Shown here: positions 27,675 to 36,257 of the stretch, piece by piece
Numbering within the stretch: the first letter of the stretch is position 1
Layout of the letters: each line of letters starts with the position of its first letter
NCBI GenBank assembly: GCA_019739225.1
Contig: JAHHDT010000007.1
Span: 248,001 to 312,000, forward strand
DNA length: 64,000 nt
Source: Aquamicrobium sp.
GTDB lineage: Bacteria > Pseudomonadota > Alphaproteobacteria > Rhizobiales > Rhizobiaceae
Reading direction: 5' to 3'
Translations under genes and position numbers: made by a program
Notes under the pieces: model-generated
Told to the model about the DNA's origin: nothing
What the model saw: only the letters and a program-made list of their open reading frames with translations
The model's database searches: none

Positions 27675-28480
27675 TGAACGTGGCTGTCTCACAGACTGGC
27701 CGGACCTCAGGTTCGGCCGACTCCGCCTCCGCGATCGAGGTGCGAAACCTCGTGAAGGCGTTCTACGACGCTTCCGGTGATCGCATCACGCTCGCCACCA
27801 CCAACGTGAACTTCACCGTCAGGCGCGGGGAGTTCGTCTGCATAGTTGGACCCAGCGGCTGCGGCAAGACGACCGTATTGCGGATCCTTGCCGGTCTGGA
27901 GCAACTGCTGAGCGGCGAGGTGCGCATCGACAGCACGACCCAGCCCGCTATGGTGTTCCAGGAAGCGTCCGTACTTCCGTGGCTGACAGTGGCGCAGAAT
28001 GTCGCGTTCCCGCTCAGCCTCAAGGGCGTACCCCGGCAGAAGCAGCGCGATCGCGTAGGCGAATTGCTGGCGCTGACTGGGCTTACCGAATTCGCCGATG
28101 CGCATCCACACCAGCTGTCAGGCGGAATGAAGCAGCGCGTCTCGGTGGCACGCGCGCTGGTCGACGACCGCGACATTCTTCTGATGGACGAGCCCTTCGG
28201 TGCTCTCGACGAGCAGACGCGTCTCACGCTGCAGCAGGAACTGCTCCGCATCTGGGAGCGCACCGGCAAGACCGTTGTGTTCATCACGCACAGCGTCGAC
28301 GAAGCGCTGACGCTGGCAGATCGTGTGCTGGTCATGTCGCCGCGTCCAGGCACCATCGTTGCCGACCTACCCGTTCCATTCGAACGCCCGCGCGACGTGG
28401 TGGAAATGCGCCGCGACAAGCGGTTCTGGGATCTCACCTACGAGGTCTGGCGCCTGCTGGCCGCATCAGCGGAGGATTGA
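27674..28480 (+). CDS. ABC transporter ATP-binding protein, nitrate/sulfonate/taurine type
   Basis: A 268-residue ATPase. Walker A GPSGCGKTT, Q-loop MVFQEASVLPWLTV, signature LSGGMKQR, Walker B ILLMDEPFGALD and the switch His in VFITHSVDEAL are all intact. The LPWLTV Q-loop is the form seen in SsuB/TauB-type importers. The ATG shares its A with the TAA stop of the binding-protein gene. It forms the cytoplasmic motor of the importer with the permease encoded two bases downstream. Confidence 0.95.
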   Translation: MNVAVSQTGRTSGSADSASAIEVRNLVKAFYDASGDRITLATTNVNFTVRRGEFVCIVGPSGCGKTTVLRILAGLEQLLSGEVRIDSTTQPAMVFQEASVLPWLTVAQNVAFPLSLKGVPRQKQRDRVGELLALTGLTEFADAHPHQLSGGMKQRVSVARALVDDRDILLMDEPFGALDEQTRLTLQQELLRIWERTGKTVVFITHSVDEALTLADRVLVMSPRPGTIVADLPVPFERPRDVVEMRRDKRFWDLTYEVWRLLAASAED

Positions 28481-28481
28481 G

Positions 28482-29297
28482 ATGACGACTGCCCATCCTT
28501 CTCTCTCTCCTGAGGAGATCGAGCGCCTGAAGGCGCCCGCCCGCCGCGAAAAGATCTATCGCATCCTCTCCTACTTCAGCCCGTTGCTGCTGCTCCTGCT
28601 CTGGGAGGTAGCGGCGCAGGTCGAGCTGATCGACCGCCGCTTCTTTCCGCCTCCGAGCGCCATCGCGGGCACGGCATGGCAGATGGTCGCCAGCCTGGAA
28701 CTCTTCGAGCACATCGCGGCGACGTTGCGCCGCGTATGGGTCGGCTATGCCATGGGGGCGATTCCGGGGGTGCTGCTCGGTCTGATCCTCGGCCTCTCCG
28801 CGCCAGCGCGTCGGGTCCTGGGGCCGATCTTCGCCGCGCTCTATCCGGTGCCGAAGATCGCCATACTGCCGCTTATCCTGCTGATCTTCGGTGTCGGCGA
28901 TGCGTCGAAGTTCGTGGTCATCGCAATCGGCGTGTTTTTCCTGATGTTCTACAACACGCTTGGCGGCGTCATGCAGATCCCGCCGATGTATCTTGACGTT
29001 GCGCGCAACGCAGGTGCGACGAAGTTCCAGACCTTCCGCCGCATCGCACTGCCGTCGGCGCTGCCGAGCATCTTCACCGGGCTGAAGCTCGCAGCCGGTT
29101 CATCCTACATCATCATCGCTGCGGCTGAGTTTCTTGGTGCCCGCAGCGGCGTCGGCTTCTTCATCTGGGCATCGTGGCAGACATTCGCGGTGTCGCGGAT
29201 GTTCGTCGGTATCGTGGTGATTTCCGCTATGGGCTATCTCACGATCCTGGCGCTCGAGGCGCTGGAGCGGCGTTTCGTGCCGTGGGCGAAGCATTGA
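28482..29297 (+). CDS. ABC transporter permease, SsuC/TauC type
   Basis: A 271-residue permease with six predicted transmembrane helices; the first begins at about residue 27 (LSYFSPLLLLLLWEVA). The EAA loop that contacts the ATPase is at about 165-190 (VARNAGATKFQTFRRIALPSALP-like, with the central G). GGAGGATTGAG in front supports the ATG at 28482; one base separates it from the ATPase stop. The gene is followed 17 bp later by a GntR regulator in the same direction. Confidence 0.93.
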   Translation: MTTAHPSLSPEEIERLKAPARREKIYRILSYFSPLLLLLLWEVAAQVELIDRRFFPPPSAIAGTAWQMVASLELFEHIAATLRRVWVGYAMGAIPGVLLGLILGLSAPARRVLGPIFAALYPVPKIAILPLILLIFGVGDASKFVVIAIGVFFLMFYNTLGGVMQIPPMYLDVARNAGATKFQTFRRIALPSALPSIFTGLKLAAGSSYIIIAAAEFLGARSGVGFFIWASWQTFAVSRMFVGIVVISAMGYLTILALEALERRFVPWAKH

Positions 29298-29314
29298 CGG
29301 GCTGGGATTAGCTC

Positions 29315-30034
29315 ATGACCGCCGAGGCCCGCCAAGCTGCTACCGCTCATGGATCCGTTTCGGAGCGTATCTATCTTGCGCTCCGCCGGGAGATCATGCG
29401 CTGCGAGATCGCACCGGGAGCGACGCTCGACGCAGCGTCCATTGCCCGTCGGTACGAGGTTTCGAAGACGCCAGTGCGCGATGCCATGCAAAAGCTCGCA
29501 GGTGATGGGCTGGTTACGATCCTGCCGCGCAGCGGCTATCGCGTCGCCGCTATCACCTTCCAGGCCGTGCACGAAATCCTCGACCTGCGCGCGGCGATCG
29601 GGCCGCATGCGGCCCGGCAAGCTGCACGCTACGCAACGCCGGCAGAAGTAGCCCTGCTTCGCCAGATTGTCAGGGAATACAGCGCCCCGCTCGATATAGG
29701 CACCATGCAACAGGTTGCGCGCCGGTTTCACATCGCCATCGCCCGGTGCAGCCGCAACAAGCGCGTCGTCGCGCTCTCGGAAAGCTTGTTTGACGAGCTT
29801 GAACGCCTCCTGCGTTTCGCAATCGATTTCACGGTCAAGACAGGTGAGCATTCCGACGAACACACGGCGCTCGTCGACGCGATCGAAGCCGGTGATGGGG
29901 AACGGGCTGCCGCGATAGAGGCGGACCATATCAGACACAGCCGCGAATTCCTGATCGAGCGCCTGATGACGTTGGGCTATCTGTCGCAAAGCGAAATCCA
30001 GCTCGGCAATGCAGCGCGGAGCGGATCCGAATGA
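29315..30034 (+). CDS. GntR family regulator, FadR/FCD subfamily
   Basis: A 239-residue regulator: winged helix at about 15-80 (IAPGATLDAASIARRYEVS, KTPVRDAMQKLAG) and FCD domain at about 90-220 (EILDLRAAIGPHAARQAA, RRFHIAIARCSRN, EHTALVDAIEAG). It is embedded in the operon between the permease and the dehydrogenase genes and overlaps the latter by four bases, so it is produced with the transporter. It probably senses the imported compound or a metabolite and acts on the operator upstream of 26661. Confidence 0.9.
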   Translation: MTAEARQAATAHGSVSERIYLALRREIMRCEIAPGATLDAASIARRYEVSKTPVRDAMQKLAGDGLVTILPRSGYRVAAITFQAVHEILDLRAAIGPHAARQAARYATPAEVALLRQIVREYSAPLDIGTMQQVARRFHIAIARCSRNKRVVALSESLFDELERLLRFAIDFTVKTGEHSDEHTALVDAIEAGDGERAAAIEADHIRHSREFLIERLMTLGYLSQSEIQLGNAARSGSE

Positions 30035-30942
30035 TCGCGATCTGTGACGCGACAGAGCGGTTGGCAAACGCCCTGGGAGCAGGTCCGGCAGCGACGCTTG
30101 CGGCTTCGGCTCTGATCGAGGCTGATGCCCTCGGACTGCCACGCTTCGGCATTGCGATGCTTGACGAGTGGACATCCGATGTTGCCCCCGTGCCGACGAC
30201 GGGGAGCCGGCAGGCCGTAAGCTGGCTCGACAGTTCTTCCTGTTTTGCGCCGCTCGCGGTCGCAAGCGGCACGCTCGAGCTGACCGAGACCGCACGACAA
30301 TGCGGCATCGCTGCTGTCTTCCTTCGTGGGGTGAGGGGGTTCGGTCGGCTTGCCCCGTTCGTTCGCCACCTTGCCGATGCCGGCCTTATTGGAATCGCGG
30401 GTGCCGAGGGGCCGCCTTTCGTCGCGCCTCAAGGCGGCACCCATCCGGTGATCGGTACCAACCCTTTTGCACTTGCGATGGGGCAGGGGGAGGATCGCGT
30501 GGTCATCGACGTTGCCAGCAGCGCTGCAACGATGGCCGACATCCGAAACGCACGGGCGTCCGGCCTGGCATTGCCGGATGGGATTGCCTTGGACGGCAGG
30601 GGGCAGCCAACCACGGCCGCCGCAGATGTTGCGGCATTGCTGCCGCGGGGAGGCCAGATCGGTTCTCTGCTTGGGCTCTTCGTCGAACTTATTGCCGGTA
30701 TCGCTGGCGGAGGCCGGGACGATCCGAAAGGCCGGGGCGTGTTCATCCTTGCTCTCGATCCGGCTGGCGCCGAAGAGCACATCGATTGGCGGGGCAGACT
30801 TTCCGGATTGAAGAACGACTGGATGGAAGGCGGCGGTCACTGGCCCAAAGGGGGAAGCGTGTCGCCGGAAACCATGATGGATAGTGACTTTGCCCGGCGG
30901 CTTGACGCTCACCTCGCACGAATGTCCGGCGAGCTGCTTTGA
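30031..30942 (+). CDS. Malate/L-lactate dehydrogenase family oxidoreductase (Ldh2/YlbC fold)
   Basis: A 303-residue NAD(P)-dependent dehydrogenase of the family that includes ureidoglycolate, 2,3-diketogulonate, sulfolactate and Delta1-piperideine-2-carboxylate enzymes. Visible family parts are the N-terminal EADALGLPRFGIAML, the HPVIGTNPFALAMG cofactor segment and the VIDVASSAATMADIR strand. It is 30-50 residues shorter than usual and the helices between the middle and the C-terminus are trimmed. The class contains (R)-sulfolactate dehydrogenase (ComC/SlcC), of interest given the sulfatase block nearby, but nothing in the sequence fixes the substrate. It overlaps the gntR gene by four bases. 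Confidence 0.8.
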   Translation: MIAICDATERLANALGAGPAATLAASALIEADALGLPRFGIAMLDEWTSDVAPVPTTGSRQAVSWLDSSSCFAPLAVASGTLELTETARQCGIAAVFLRGVRGFGRLAPFVRHLADAGLIGIAGAEGPPFVAPQGGTHPVIGTNPFALAMGQGEDRVVIDVASSAATMADIRNARASGLALPDGIALDGRGQPTTAAADVAALLPRGGQIGSLLGLFVELIAGIAGGGRDDPKGRGVFILALDPAGAEEHIDWRGRLSGLKNDWMEGGGHWPKGGSVSPETMMDSDFARRLDAHLARMSGELL

Positions 30943-30958
30943 TGAGAATGAAGACCCG

Positions 30959-32314
30959 ATGACGAAGTCTGTTTCCGCGCCTGTCCTTTCAATCGATCCT
31001 GTAGACGGGCTGGTCGATGAACCGCGGCGCATTGTTGTCTCGGGGCTGGCTCCCGATGAACTCGTCGCCATTTCCGCTCGCACACAGCGGGCGCGTGGCG
31101 CGACCTGGATGAGCCAGGCGACGTTCATGGCTGATGCGCATGGCGTGATCGATCTGGACCGCGACGCCCCCGTTGGCGGCGACTACGCGGAAGTTTCTGC
31201 CATGGGGCTGATCTGGAGCCAGCACCCTGCCGACAGCGCCAATCATGAGCTTTTCCCCGACGAGGTCATGGAGCCGCTGCGGACGACGCTGACGGCCGAA
31301 ACCGTCGACGGCATTCGGGCCGAAGCCGAGCTGTTCCAGAGGTTTGCCCGTCTCGGGGTCGACCGCCGGGAAGTCCGCGAGGACGGGCTGGTGGGTACGC
31401 TGTTCACGCCGGCGGGGCCTGGCCCTCATCCGGTCGTGGTCGTGCTCAACGGCTCCGGAGGTGGCATCAACGAACCGCGTGGAGCCCTGCTTGCCTCGCA
31501 CGGATACCAGGCTTTTGCGCTCGGTTATTTCAAGGCGCCGGGTCTGTCGCCCTTCATCACGGAAACACCCCTCGAATATCTCGAAACCGGCCTGCGCTGG
31601 GCACACCGGAAACTCGAACCTAAAGACGGCTTCGTTGCGGTCAGCGGGCAGTCGCGCGGCGGTGAACTCGCTCTTCTGCTTGGGGCCACTTTCCCGGATC
31701 TGGTCTCCGCCGTGGTCGCTTTCGTGCCTGGTGCCGTGGTACATGGCGCCCAGGGTGCCGGCGATCCGGCACGCGGTGGCTGGCAGGGTGTGACCTGGAC
31801 GAGGGGAGGCGTTCCCCTGCCGCATCTTTGGCAGAACAACAGAGCGGTGCATTGGCACCCTTGGGCCGGCGATGCACCGCCGAACCGGCATCACTCGGTC
31901 TTTTTCGAGGGGCTGAAAGACACCGAACTTGCCGCGCGCGCACGCATTCCGGTTGAGAAGATTGCAGGCCCGGTGCTGCTGATCTCGGGGCGCGACGACC
32001 GCGCCTGGCCATCCAGCCTCTATTCTCGCATGGTGGTCTCGTCCTTGCGCCGCGCCGGCCACCCTCATCTGGTCCGTCACCTCGATTTCGATGATGCGGG
32101 ACACGCCATCAACCTGCCAATCGTACCGTCAACGCAACTGAGCCGAGAGCACCCGGTCTCGAAGGTGCCCTACACCAATGGCGGTACACCATCCGGCAAT
32201 GCCAGAGCCAACGAGGGCTCCTGGCGCGGTATGCTCGCCTTCCTGGACGAAGTCACCGCATCAAACAGCCACGAGGAAGGCCGCCGGGACTCTCTCCCGC
32301 TAGCCGGAACCTGA
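30959..32314 (+). CDS. Acyl-CoA thioesterase/bile-acid-CoA:amino acid N-acyltransferase (BAAT) family protein
   Basis: A 451-residue protein with two domains: an N-terminal BAAT/thioesterase beta-sandwich (about 1-135, with the RTQRARGATWMSQATF region) and a C-terminal alpha/beta hydrolase (about 150-430). The nucleophile is Ser232 in VSGQSRGGELA, with the acid in SGRDDRAWPSS and the His in DDAGHAIN. Amino-acid acyltransferases of this family have Cys at the nucleophile position, thioesterases Ser, so hydrolysis of an acyl-CoA or ester is more likely. No signal peptide. The gene begins 16 bp after the dehydrogenase gene; upstream ATGs at 30943-30951 are out of frame. Confidence 0.85.
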   Translation: MTKSVSAPVLSIDPVDGLVDEPRRIVVSGLAPDELVAISARTQRARGATWMSQATFMADAHGVIDLDRDAPVGGDYAEVSAMGLIWSQHPADSANHELFPDEVMEPLRTTLTAETVDGIRAEAELFQRFARLGVDRREVREDGLVGTLFTPAGPGPHPVVVVLNGSGGGINEPRGALLASHGYQAFALGYFKAPGLSPFITETPLEYLETGLRWAHRKLEPKDGFVAVSGQSRGGELALLLGATFPDLVSAVVAFVPGAVVHGAQGAGDPARGGWQGVTWTRGGVPLPHLWQNNRAVHWHPWAGDAPPNRHHSVFFEGLKDTELAARARIPVEKIAGPVLLISGRDDRAWPSSLYSRMVVSSLRRAGHPHLVRHLDFDDAGHAINLPIVPSTQLSREHPVSKVPYTNGGTPSGNARANEGSWRGMLAFLDEVTASNSHEEGRRDSLPLAGT

Positions 32315-32336
32315 ATCCTTCGAAAGGGAGACAAAC

Positions 32337-33227
32337 GTGCCCACAAGAGAACATTTGGAAGGTCAGTGGCGTGAATGGCGCTACGCCCATGTCGCAAAGA
32401 TGTTCCGCCCGTATGGCTGGACCTCGCTCATTGCCCAGTACTGGCTGGAAGCCGATGACAAGAATGTCAGCTTCGACCTTCTTCCCGGGACCTGGTCGGT
32501 CGATGGCGGCCGGATCATCTTCACTCCGCCGGCCTCGGGGCCGACGCTTTCGGTAAACGGCGAGTATCCGACGGAGCCGGTCGAAATCGTTCCAGGCCGC
32601 AACCAGACTTACGGCCACGGCGACAGCGAGCCGGTCTATTTCGGGTTGAACGAGGTCGAGACCATCCTGCGCAGCAAGCACGATGGGCAGCCGCTTTATG
32701 GCGTGCGCGTGCGCGATCCGCGCCAGGCCACGCGGCTGGAAGATGCCGGCGTCACGGCTTTCGAATACGATCACGCATGGCGCATCCGCGGCGTCTACAC
32801 GCCGAGCAAGCTGACCGAATTCGAGGCCGAGACTGTTGAAGCTGGCGTGCGTGAATCGACGCCGAGGATCGGCACGTTCGCCTTCGAGCACCACGGCAGG
32901 AACTATAGCGTCGTGCTGATCGGCAAACAGACGGCGACGGGCGTGCAGCCCGTGGCGCACATTCGCGACAGAACCAGCGGCGCGGTCACCTACGGTGCCG
33001 GCCGTGTCATCGAGTTGCAATTCGCCGATGATACGAAAACCCGCATCGACTGGATCGATTTCAACTATGCGGTTGCGCTGCCATGCGCATTCACGAACTT
33101 CGTCACCTGCCCGGTGGTCCCTCCTGAAAATCACCTCGACTTCGAGGTCCTCGCGGGTGAGAAGCGTCCCTTGCAACCGGTGGCGAGGACAATGACCTAC
33201 CAAACGGAAACAAAACGCGCGTCCTGA
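32337..33227 (+). CDS. DUF1684 domain protein
   Basis: A 296-residue protein of the DUF1684 family; its biochemical function is not established. The conserved C-terminal core is clear: WIDFNYAVALPCAFT followed by TCPVVPPENHL, preceded by a GGR-like strand (GAGRVIELQFAD). The N-terminal half (WREWRYAHVAKMFRPYGWTS) is also family-typical. No signal or membrane segment. GTG at 32337 is preceded by AAAGGGAGACAAAC. It is the last gene of the ABC/GntR/Ldh2/BAAT operon, which suggests a role in the same catabolic route; it converges on the maturase gene 295 bp away. That gap contains only a weak GCTGCC/GGCAGC dyad (33230-33252) without a T-run. Confidence 0.85.
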   Translation: MPTREHLEGQWREWRYAHVAKMFRPYGWTSLIAQYWLEADDKNVSFDLLPGTWSVDGGRIIFTPPASGPTLSVNGEYPTEPVEIVPGRNQTYGHGDSEPVYFGLNEVETILRSKHDGQPLYGVRVRDPRQATRLEDAGVTAFEYDHAWRIRGVYTPSKLTEFEAETVEAGVRESTPRIGTFAFEHHGRNYSVVLIGKQTATGVQPVAHIRDRTSGAVTYGAGRVIELQFADDTKTRIDWIDFNYAVALPCAFTNFVTCPVVPPENHLDFEVLAGEKRPLQPVARTMTYQTETKRAS

Positions 33228-33522
33228 CGGCTGCCAGCTCTCGCACGGCAGCAGCTACCCATCGATGGCGGACAGGCGCCCGCCCGAACTTCTTGCTGGA
33301 GACTGGATCGACGTGGCACCATCGCTTGCCGGTCCATGCTTCCGGTGAAGGCCGCCTTGCAGGCTGAGAATGAACGGCGGAAATCCTTGGATAGTTCTCT
33401 GATCGAGTCGCTGAGTGATCACAGCGGTTGAGAGACTCTGGCGGTCGTCGCGTCTCGGCAGCATCAGCGGTGAAGCGGTCAACCTTGTCCCGTTCAGCGC
33501 GCAGCACGCCGAAACCGCTCGC

Positions 33523-34488
33523 TCATAGAATGTCTGCCGCGCATCTGAAGCCCAAGTGGCTGGAGGTCGCACCGGGGGCGTTGCATGTACGCGCGGAGAC
33601 GCGGTAGCGGTTGCAATAGCTTGCGTGACAGAGATAAGAGCCTCCCCGCAACGTGCGGAGGTTCGAGACGTTCTCCGCCCACGACGACGCTGTCCACTCC
33701 CAGACATTTCCAAGCATGTTGTAAAGCCCGAAGCCGTTCGGCGGGAAGCTGCGGGCAGGGGCAGTTGCCAGAAACCCGTCTTCTGCCGTGTTGTTTGTGG
33801 GGAAGTGGCCTTGCCAGATATTGCACATATGCCGGCCGCCCGGTCGCAGTTCATCACCCCAGCAGTAGGCCGCACCCTGGAGACCGCCCCGCGCGGCCGC
33901 TTCCCATTCGTCCTCGAAGGGCAGGCGTTTGCCGACGTGCTGCGCGTAGGCCATGGCGTCGTGCCAACAAACATGGACAACTGGATGGTCCTCAAGGCCC
34001 GACAGGTCCATGCCGCAACCGTTCGGCCTGCACCAGCTCGCTCCTTCGACAGGCAACCACCATTCCGGGGCCTGCCCCAATTCCTCGTCACGTATCGTAG
34101 CGTCGAGCGCGACCTGGGGCGCGAATACGAACGACCATCCGAGGTCTTCGGCCTGGGTCCGATATCCGGTTTCGCGGACGAAGGTGGCGAACTGTCGATT
34201 TGTCACGGTGGTCTTGTCCATCAGGAACGAAGGCAGGTCGACCGTGCGCACCGGTCCTTCTCCGTCTCCGGGGATAGCCAGCACACCCTCTTCCCCAAGA
34301 CGCCATCGGCCGGCGGGTATTGTCGACATTTCGGGGTGATCGACTGCCGATAGAGCCGCAACCGCAGGACCTGCAGTCGCGCTTGTCGAATTTTTGGAGC
34401 CTATGGGGCCGCAACAGGTCACCGCCGCTTTTCTCACCAATGATTGGTCGGAGAATGGAAAATAGGCAATTGACTCTGCCTTTGTCAC
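33523..34488 (-). CDS. Formylglycine-generating enzyme (sulfatase-modifying factor), FGE family
   Basis: About 321 residues from the earliest start. FGE oxidises the Cys of a CxPxR sulfatase motif to C-alpha-formylglycine using O2 and a copper centre. The active-site cysteines, five apart, are in GGSYLCHASYCNRYR close to the C-terminus, followed by the closing GFRCA. NMLGNVWEWTASS, RLPFEDEWEAAARGG and the N-terminal IPAGRWRLGEEG and GEGPVRTVDL motifs are typical. A CCGP segment near residue 25, as in many bacterial FGEs, argues for a start upstream of it. Start codon uncertain: GTG at 34488 or GTG at 34437, neither with a clear ribosome-binding site. No signal peptide. It is divergent from the importer/sulfatase operon and presumably activates that sulfatase. 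Confidence 0.92.
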   Translation of the reverse strand: MTKAESIAYFPFSDQSLVRKAAVTCCGPIGSKNSTSATAGPAVAALSAVDHPEMSTIPAGRWRLGEEGVLAIPGDGEGPVRTVDLPSFLMDKTTVTNRQFATFVRETGYRTQAEDLGWSFVFAPQVALDATIRDEELGQAPEWWLPVEGASWCRPNGCGMDLSGLEDHPVVHVCWHDAMAYAQHVGKRLPFEDEWEAAARGGLQGAAYCWGDELRPGGRHMCNIWQGHFPTNNTAEDGFLATAPARSFPPNGFGLYNMLGNVWEWTASSWAENVSNLRTLRGGSYLCHASYCNRYRVSARTCNAPGATSSHLGFRCAADIL

Positions 34489-34495
34489 GCATAAA

Positions 34496-34511
34496 GGTTG
34501 GACGTCCTACC
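34496..34511. promoter_or_regulatory. Near-perfect 16-bp palindrome upstream of the GntR/HutC gene, candidate operator
   Basis: GGTTGGACGTCCTACC reads the same on both strands except at one pair; its core GGACGTCC (34500-34507) is perfect. It lies 18 bp in front of the GTG of the GntR/HutC gene and next to the start of the divergent maturase gene, so one bound dimer could control both directions. Confidence 0.5.
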
Positions 34512-34529
34512 TCTTGGAGGGAGAGTGCA

Positions 34530-35276
34530 GTGGAAGATGCGGCGCAGCGGGTGCTGAGCTATATTCAGGAAGAGAACCTTGCCGCGGGCGATCGCCTGCC
34601 CGCCGAGGTCATTCTCGCCCAAAAACTGAAGCTGAGCCGCAATTCGGTGCGCGAGGCCTATGTATCGTTGATCGCCAAGGGGGTGATCCGGCGCAAGCAC
34701 GGGATCGGTACGTTCGTCGCCAATCCGCCACTCCTCAATTCGCTTGGCGGAAGCGTGGGTTTTTGGTCGCTGATCGAGCAAGCGGGTCTCAAGCCCTCGC
34801 TTCGCGAACTGGCCCGCGGCAAGGTCCAGGCGCCACAAGACATCGCCGATCTGCTTGGCCTTGCTCCGCGGATTCCGAGCCCGCGCATGCGCTGGCTGTT
34901 TCTGGCCAGCGAGACGCCCTGCATTCTCATCGATCATTATCCGGCCGCCGGCATCCCGCTCGACATCTTCGATCCGGTGAACGGTCCGAACGCCGTACCG
35001 CCATTGCGTGACCGCATCGTGGTCGAGGGCGCGACACTCGCGACGCGCACAACCGCCGTGAACGCCTCCGCCGAGATTGCCGGACTGCTAGAGGTAGAGG
35101 AGGGGCAGGCGCTCCTCTCGGGCACAAGTGTCATCAACGGGGGCGATGGTCGAGCAGCGCTTGCATCCCGCTCGTGGATGGTCCCGCAGCTTCTCAACAG
35201 CCAGCAGGTCATGAGCCTGACCGCCAGTCATTTCCTGAACACCGCCGACCCTACGCCAAAGGAACAAACCTCATGA
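34530..35276 (+). CDS. GntR family regulator, HutC/UTRA subfamily
   Basis: A 248-residue regulator: GntR winged helix at residues 1-75 (LAAGDRLPAEVILAQKLKLS, NSVREAYVSLIAKGVI, RRKHGIGTFVA) and a C-terminal UTRA effector domain at about 85-235 (SPRMRWLFLASETPCILIDHY). UTRA domains bind small acids, sugars or amino acids. GTG at 34530 is chosen for GGAGGGAG six bases upstream and because the winged helix begins at once; the frame is open further upstream without a good site. It leads the importer/sulfatase operon and overlaps the binding-protein gene (ATGATGA). Confidence 0.88.
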   Translation: MEDAAQRVLSYIQEENLAAGDRLPAEVILAQKLKLSRNSVREAYVSLIAKGVIRRKHGIGTFVANPPLLNSLGGSVGFWSLIEQAGLKPSLRELARGKVQAPQDIADLLGLAPRIPSPRMRWLFLASETPCILIDHYPAAGIPLDIFDPVNGPNAVPPLRDRIVVEGATLATRTTAVNASAEIAGLLEVEEGQALLSGTSVINGGDGRAALASRSWMVPQLLNSQQVMSLTASHFLNTADPTPKEQTS

Positions 35277-36247
35277 TGAAAGTCTTCCGTTCGCCACTTG
35301 GGCTTTTTGCCGGGCTGACGCTCCTGGCCGCAACGACCGCCGCAAATTCACAGGAAGCGCACACCGTCCGCTTTGGGGTCGACGCCTACACGACGGGCTC
35401 GCAGATATTCGTGGCCGAGGATATGGGCTACTTCGACGAGGAAGGCATCGATGCGCAGATCACAACCTTCGCAACTGGTGTCGAAGCTATTGATGCGCTG
35501 CTCGTGGGCAGGGCCGATATGGCCGTGGGTCTCGATTTTCCGATTGTCTCGCGCATCCAAGGCGGCAAGCTGACAGTCCTTGCCGGCATTTTTCATAGCA
35601 CGCCCGGCTTTCACAAACTGGTCGTCAGCAACGACATCAAGGAGCCGTCCGATTTGGTCGGCAAGACGATCGGCATTGCCACCGGCACCGCTGAGCATCT
35701 GATCACCATCAAATATCTTGAGGAGAACGGCATTTCTCCAGACGACGTCGAGATCGTGGGCTTCACCAGCCTGATGGAGATAGTCGCCTCGCTACGCGCG
35801 GGCCGGATCGATGCTTCGTTCGTCTGGGCTGATGGCACCGAACGCTCGATCCAGGGGGGAAACCACTACGTTCTGGTCGACGACAGTGAGGCGAAGCTGC
35901 GCGGCAGCGCCTATATCGCGGCCGCGACACCCTTTGTTGAAGCAAATCCGGAAGCGACTGTCGCCGTGCTGCGCGCGCTTGACAGTGCCAGCCGGTATAT
36001 CAGCGAAAATCCCGACGAGGCCGCGGCCATCATCTCAAAGAACACGCGCGCCCCGGTCGATACCGTTCGGGACCTGCTCAACTACAACGAATTCGGTCTC
36101 GCTCTTACCGACTACGAACGGGAGGGCTTCGCTGTGGTTGCCGAATTCGTTTCCCAGACGCGCGACGCACCGGTGACCTTCGAAACCGGCGTCGATCCTT
36201 CATTCCTCAAGCAGGCAGCACCCGACAAGGTGAAGCTGGACGACTAA
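35273..36247 (+). CDS. ABC transporter substrate-binding protein, NMT1/SsuA-like (second system)
   Basis: A 324-residue periplasmic binding protein with a signal peptide (about 1-26, ending ANSQ). Mature motifs VRFGVDAYTTGSQIFVAEDMGYF, with the glycine-rich ligand region, GVEAIDALLVGRADMAVGLDF and LVGKTIGIATGTAEHL are those of the NMT1/SsuA family. Sequence identity to the first binding protein in the window is low, so the ligand should differ. AAAGGAAC stands eight bases before the ATG. Second gene of the importer/sulfatase operon; the sulfatase context points to a sulfate ester or sulfonate as ligand. Confidence 0.9.
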   Translation: MMKVFRSPLGLFAGLTLLAATTAANSQEAHTVRFGVDAYTTGSQIFVAEDMGYFDEEGIDAQITTFATGVEAIDALLVGRADMAVGLDFPIVSRIQGGKLTVLAGIFHSTPGFHKLVVSNDIKEPSDLVGKTIGIATGTAEHLITIKYLEENGISPDDVEIVGFTSLMEIVASLRAGRIDASFVWADGTERSIQGGNHYVLVDDSEAKLRGSAYIAAATPFVEANPEATVAVLRALDSASRYISENPDEAAAIISKNTRAPVDTVRDLLNYNEFGLALTDYEREGFAVVAEFVSQTRDAPVTFETGVDPSFLKQAAPDKVKLDD

Positions 36248-36257
36248 GAGACCGGCT

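Noticed and set aside
29234-31128. Long minus-strand frames opposite the GntR, Ldh2 and BAAT genes
   Set aside because: They lie opposite an ordered operon with good start signals and show no known domain.
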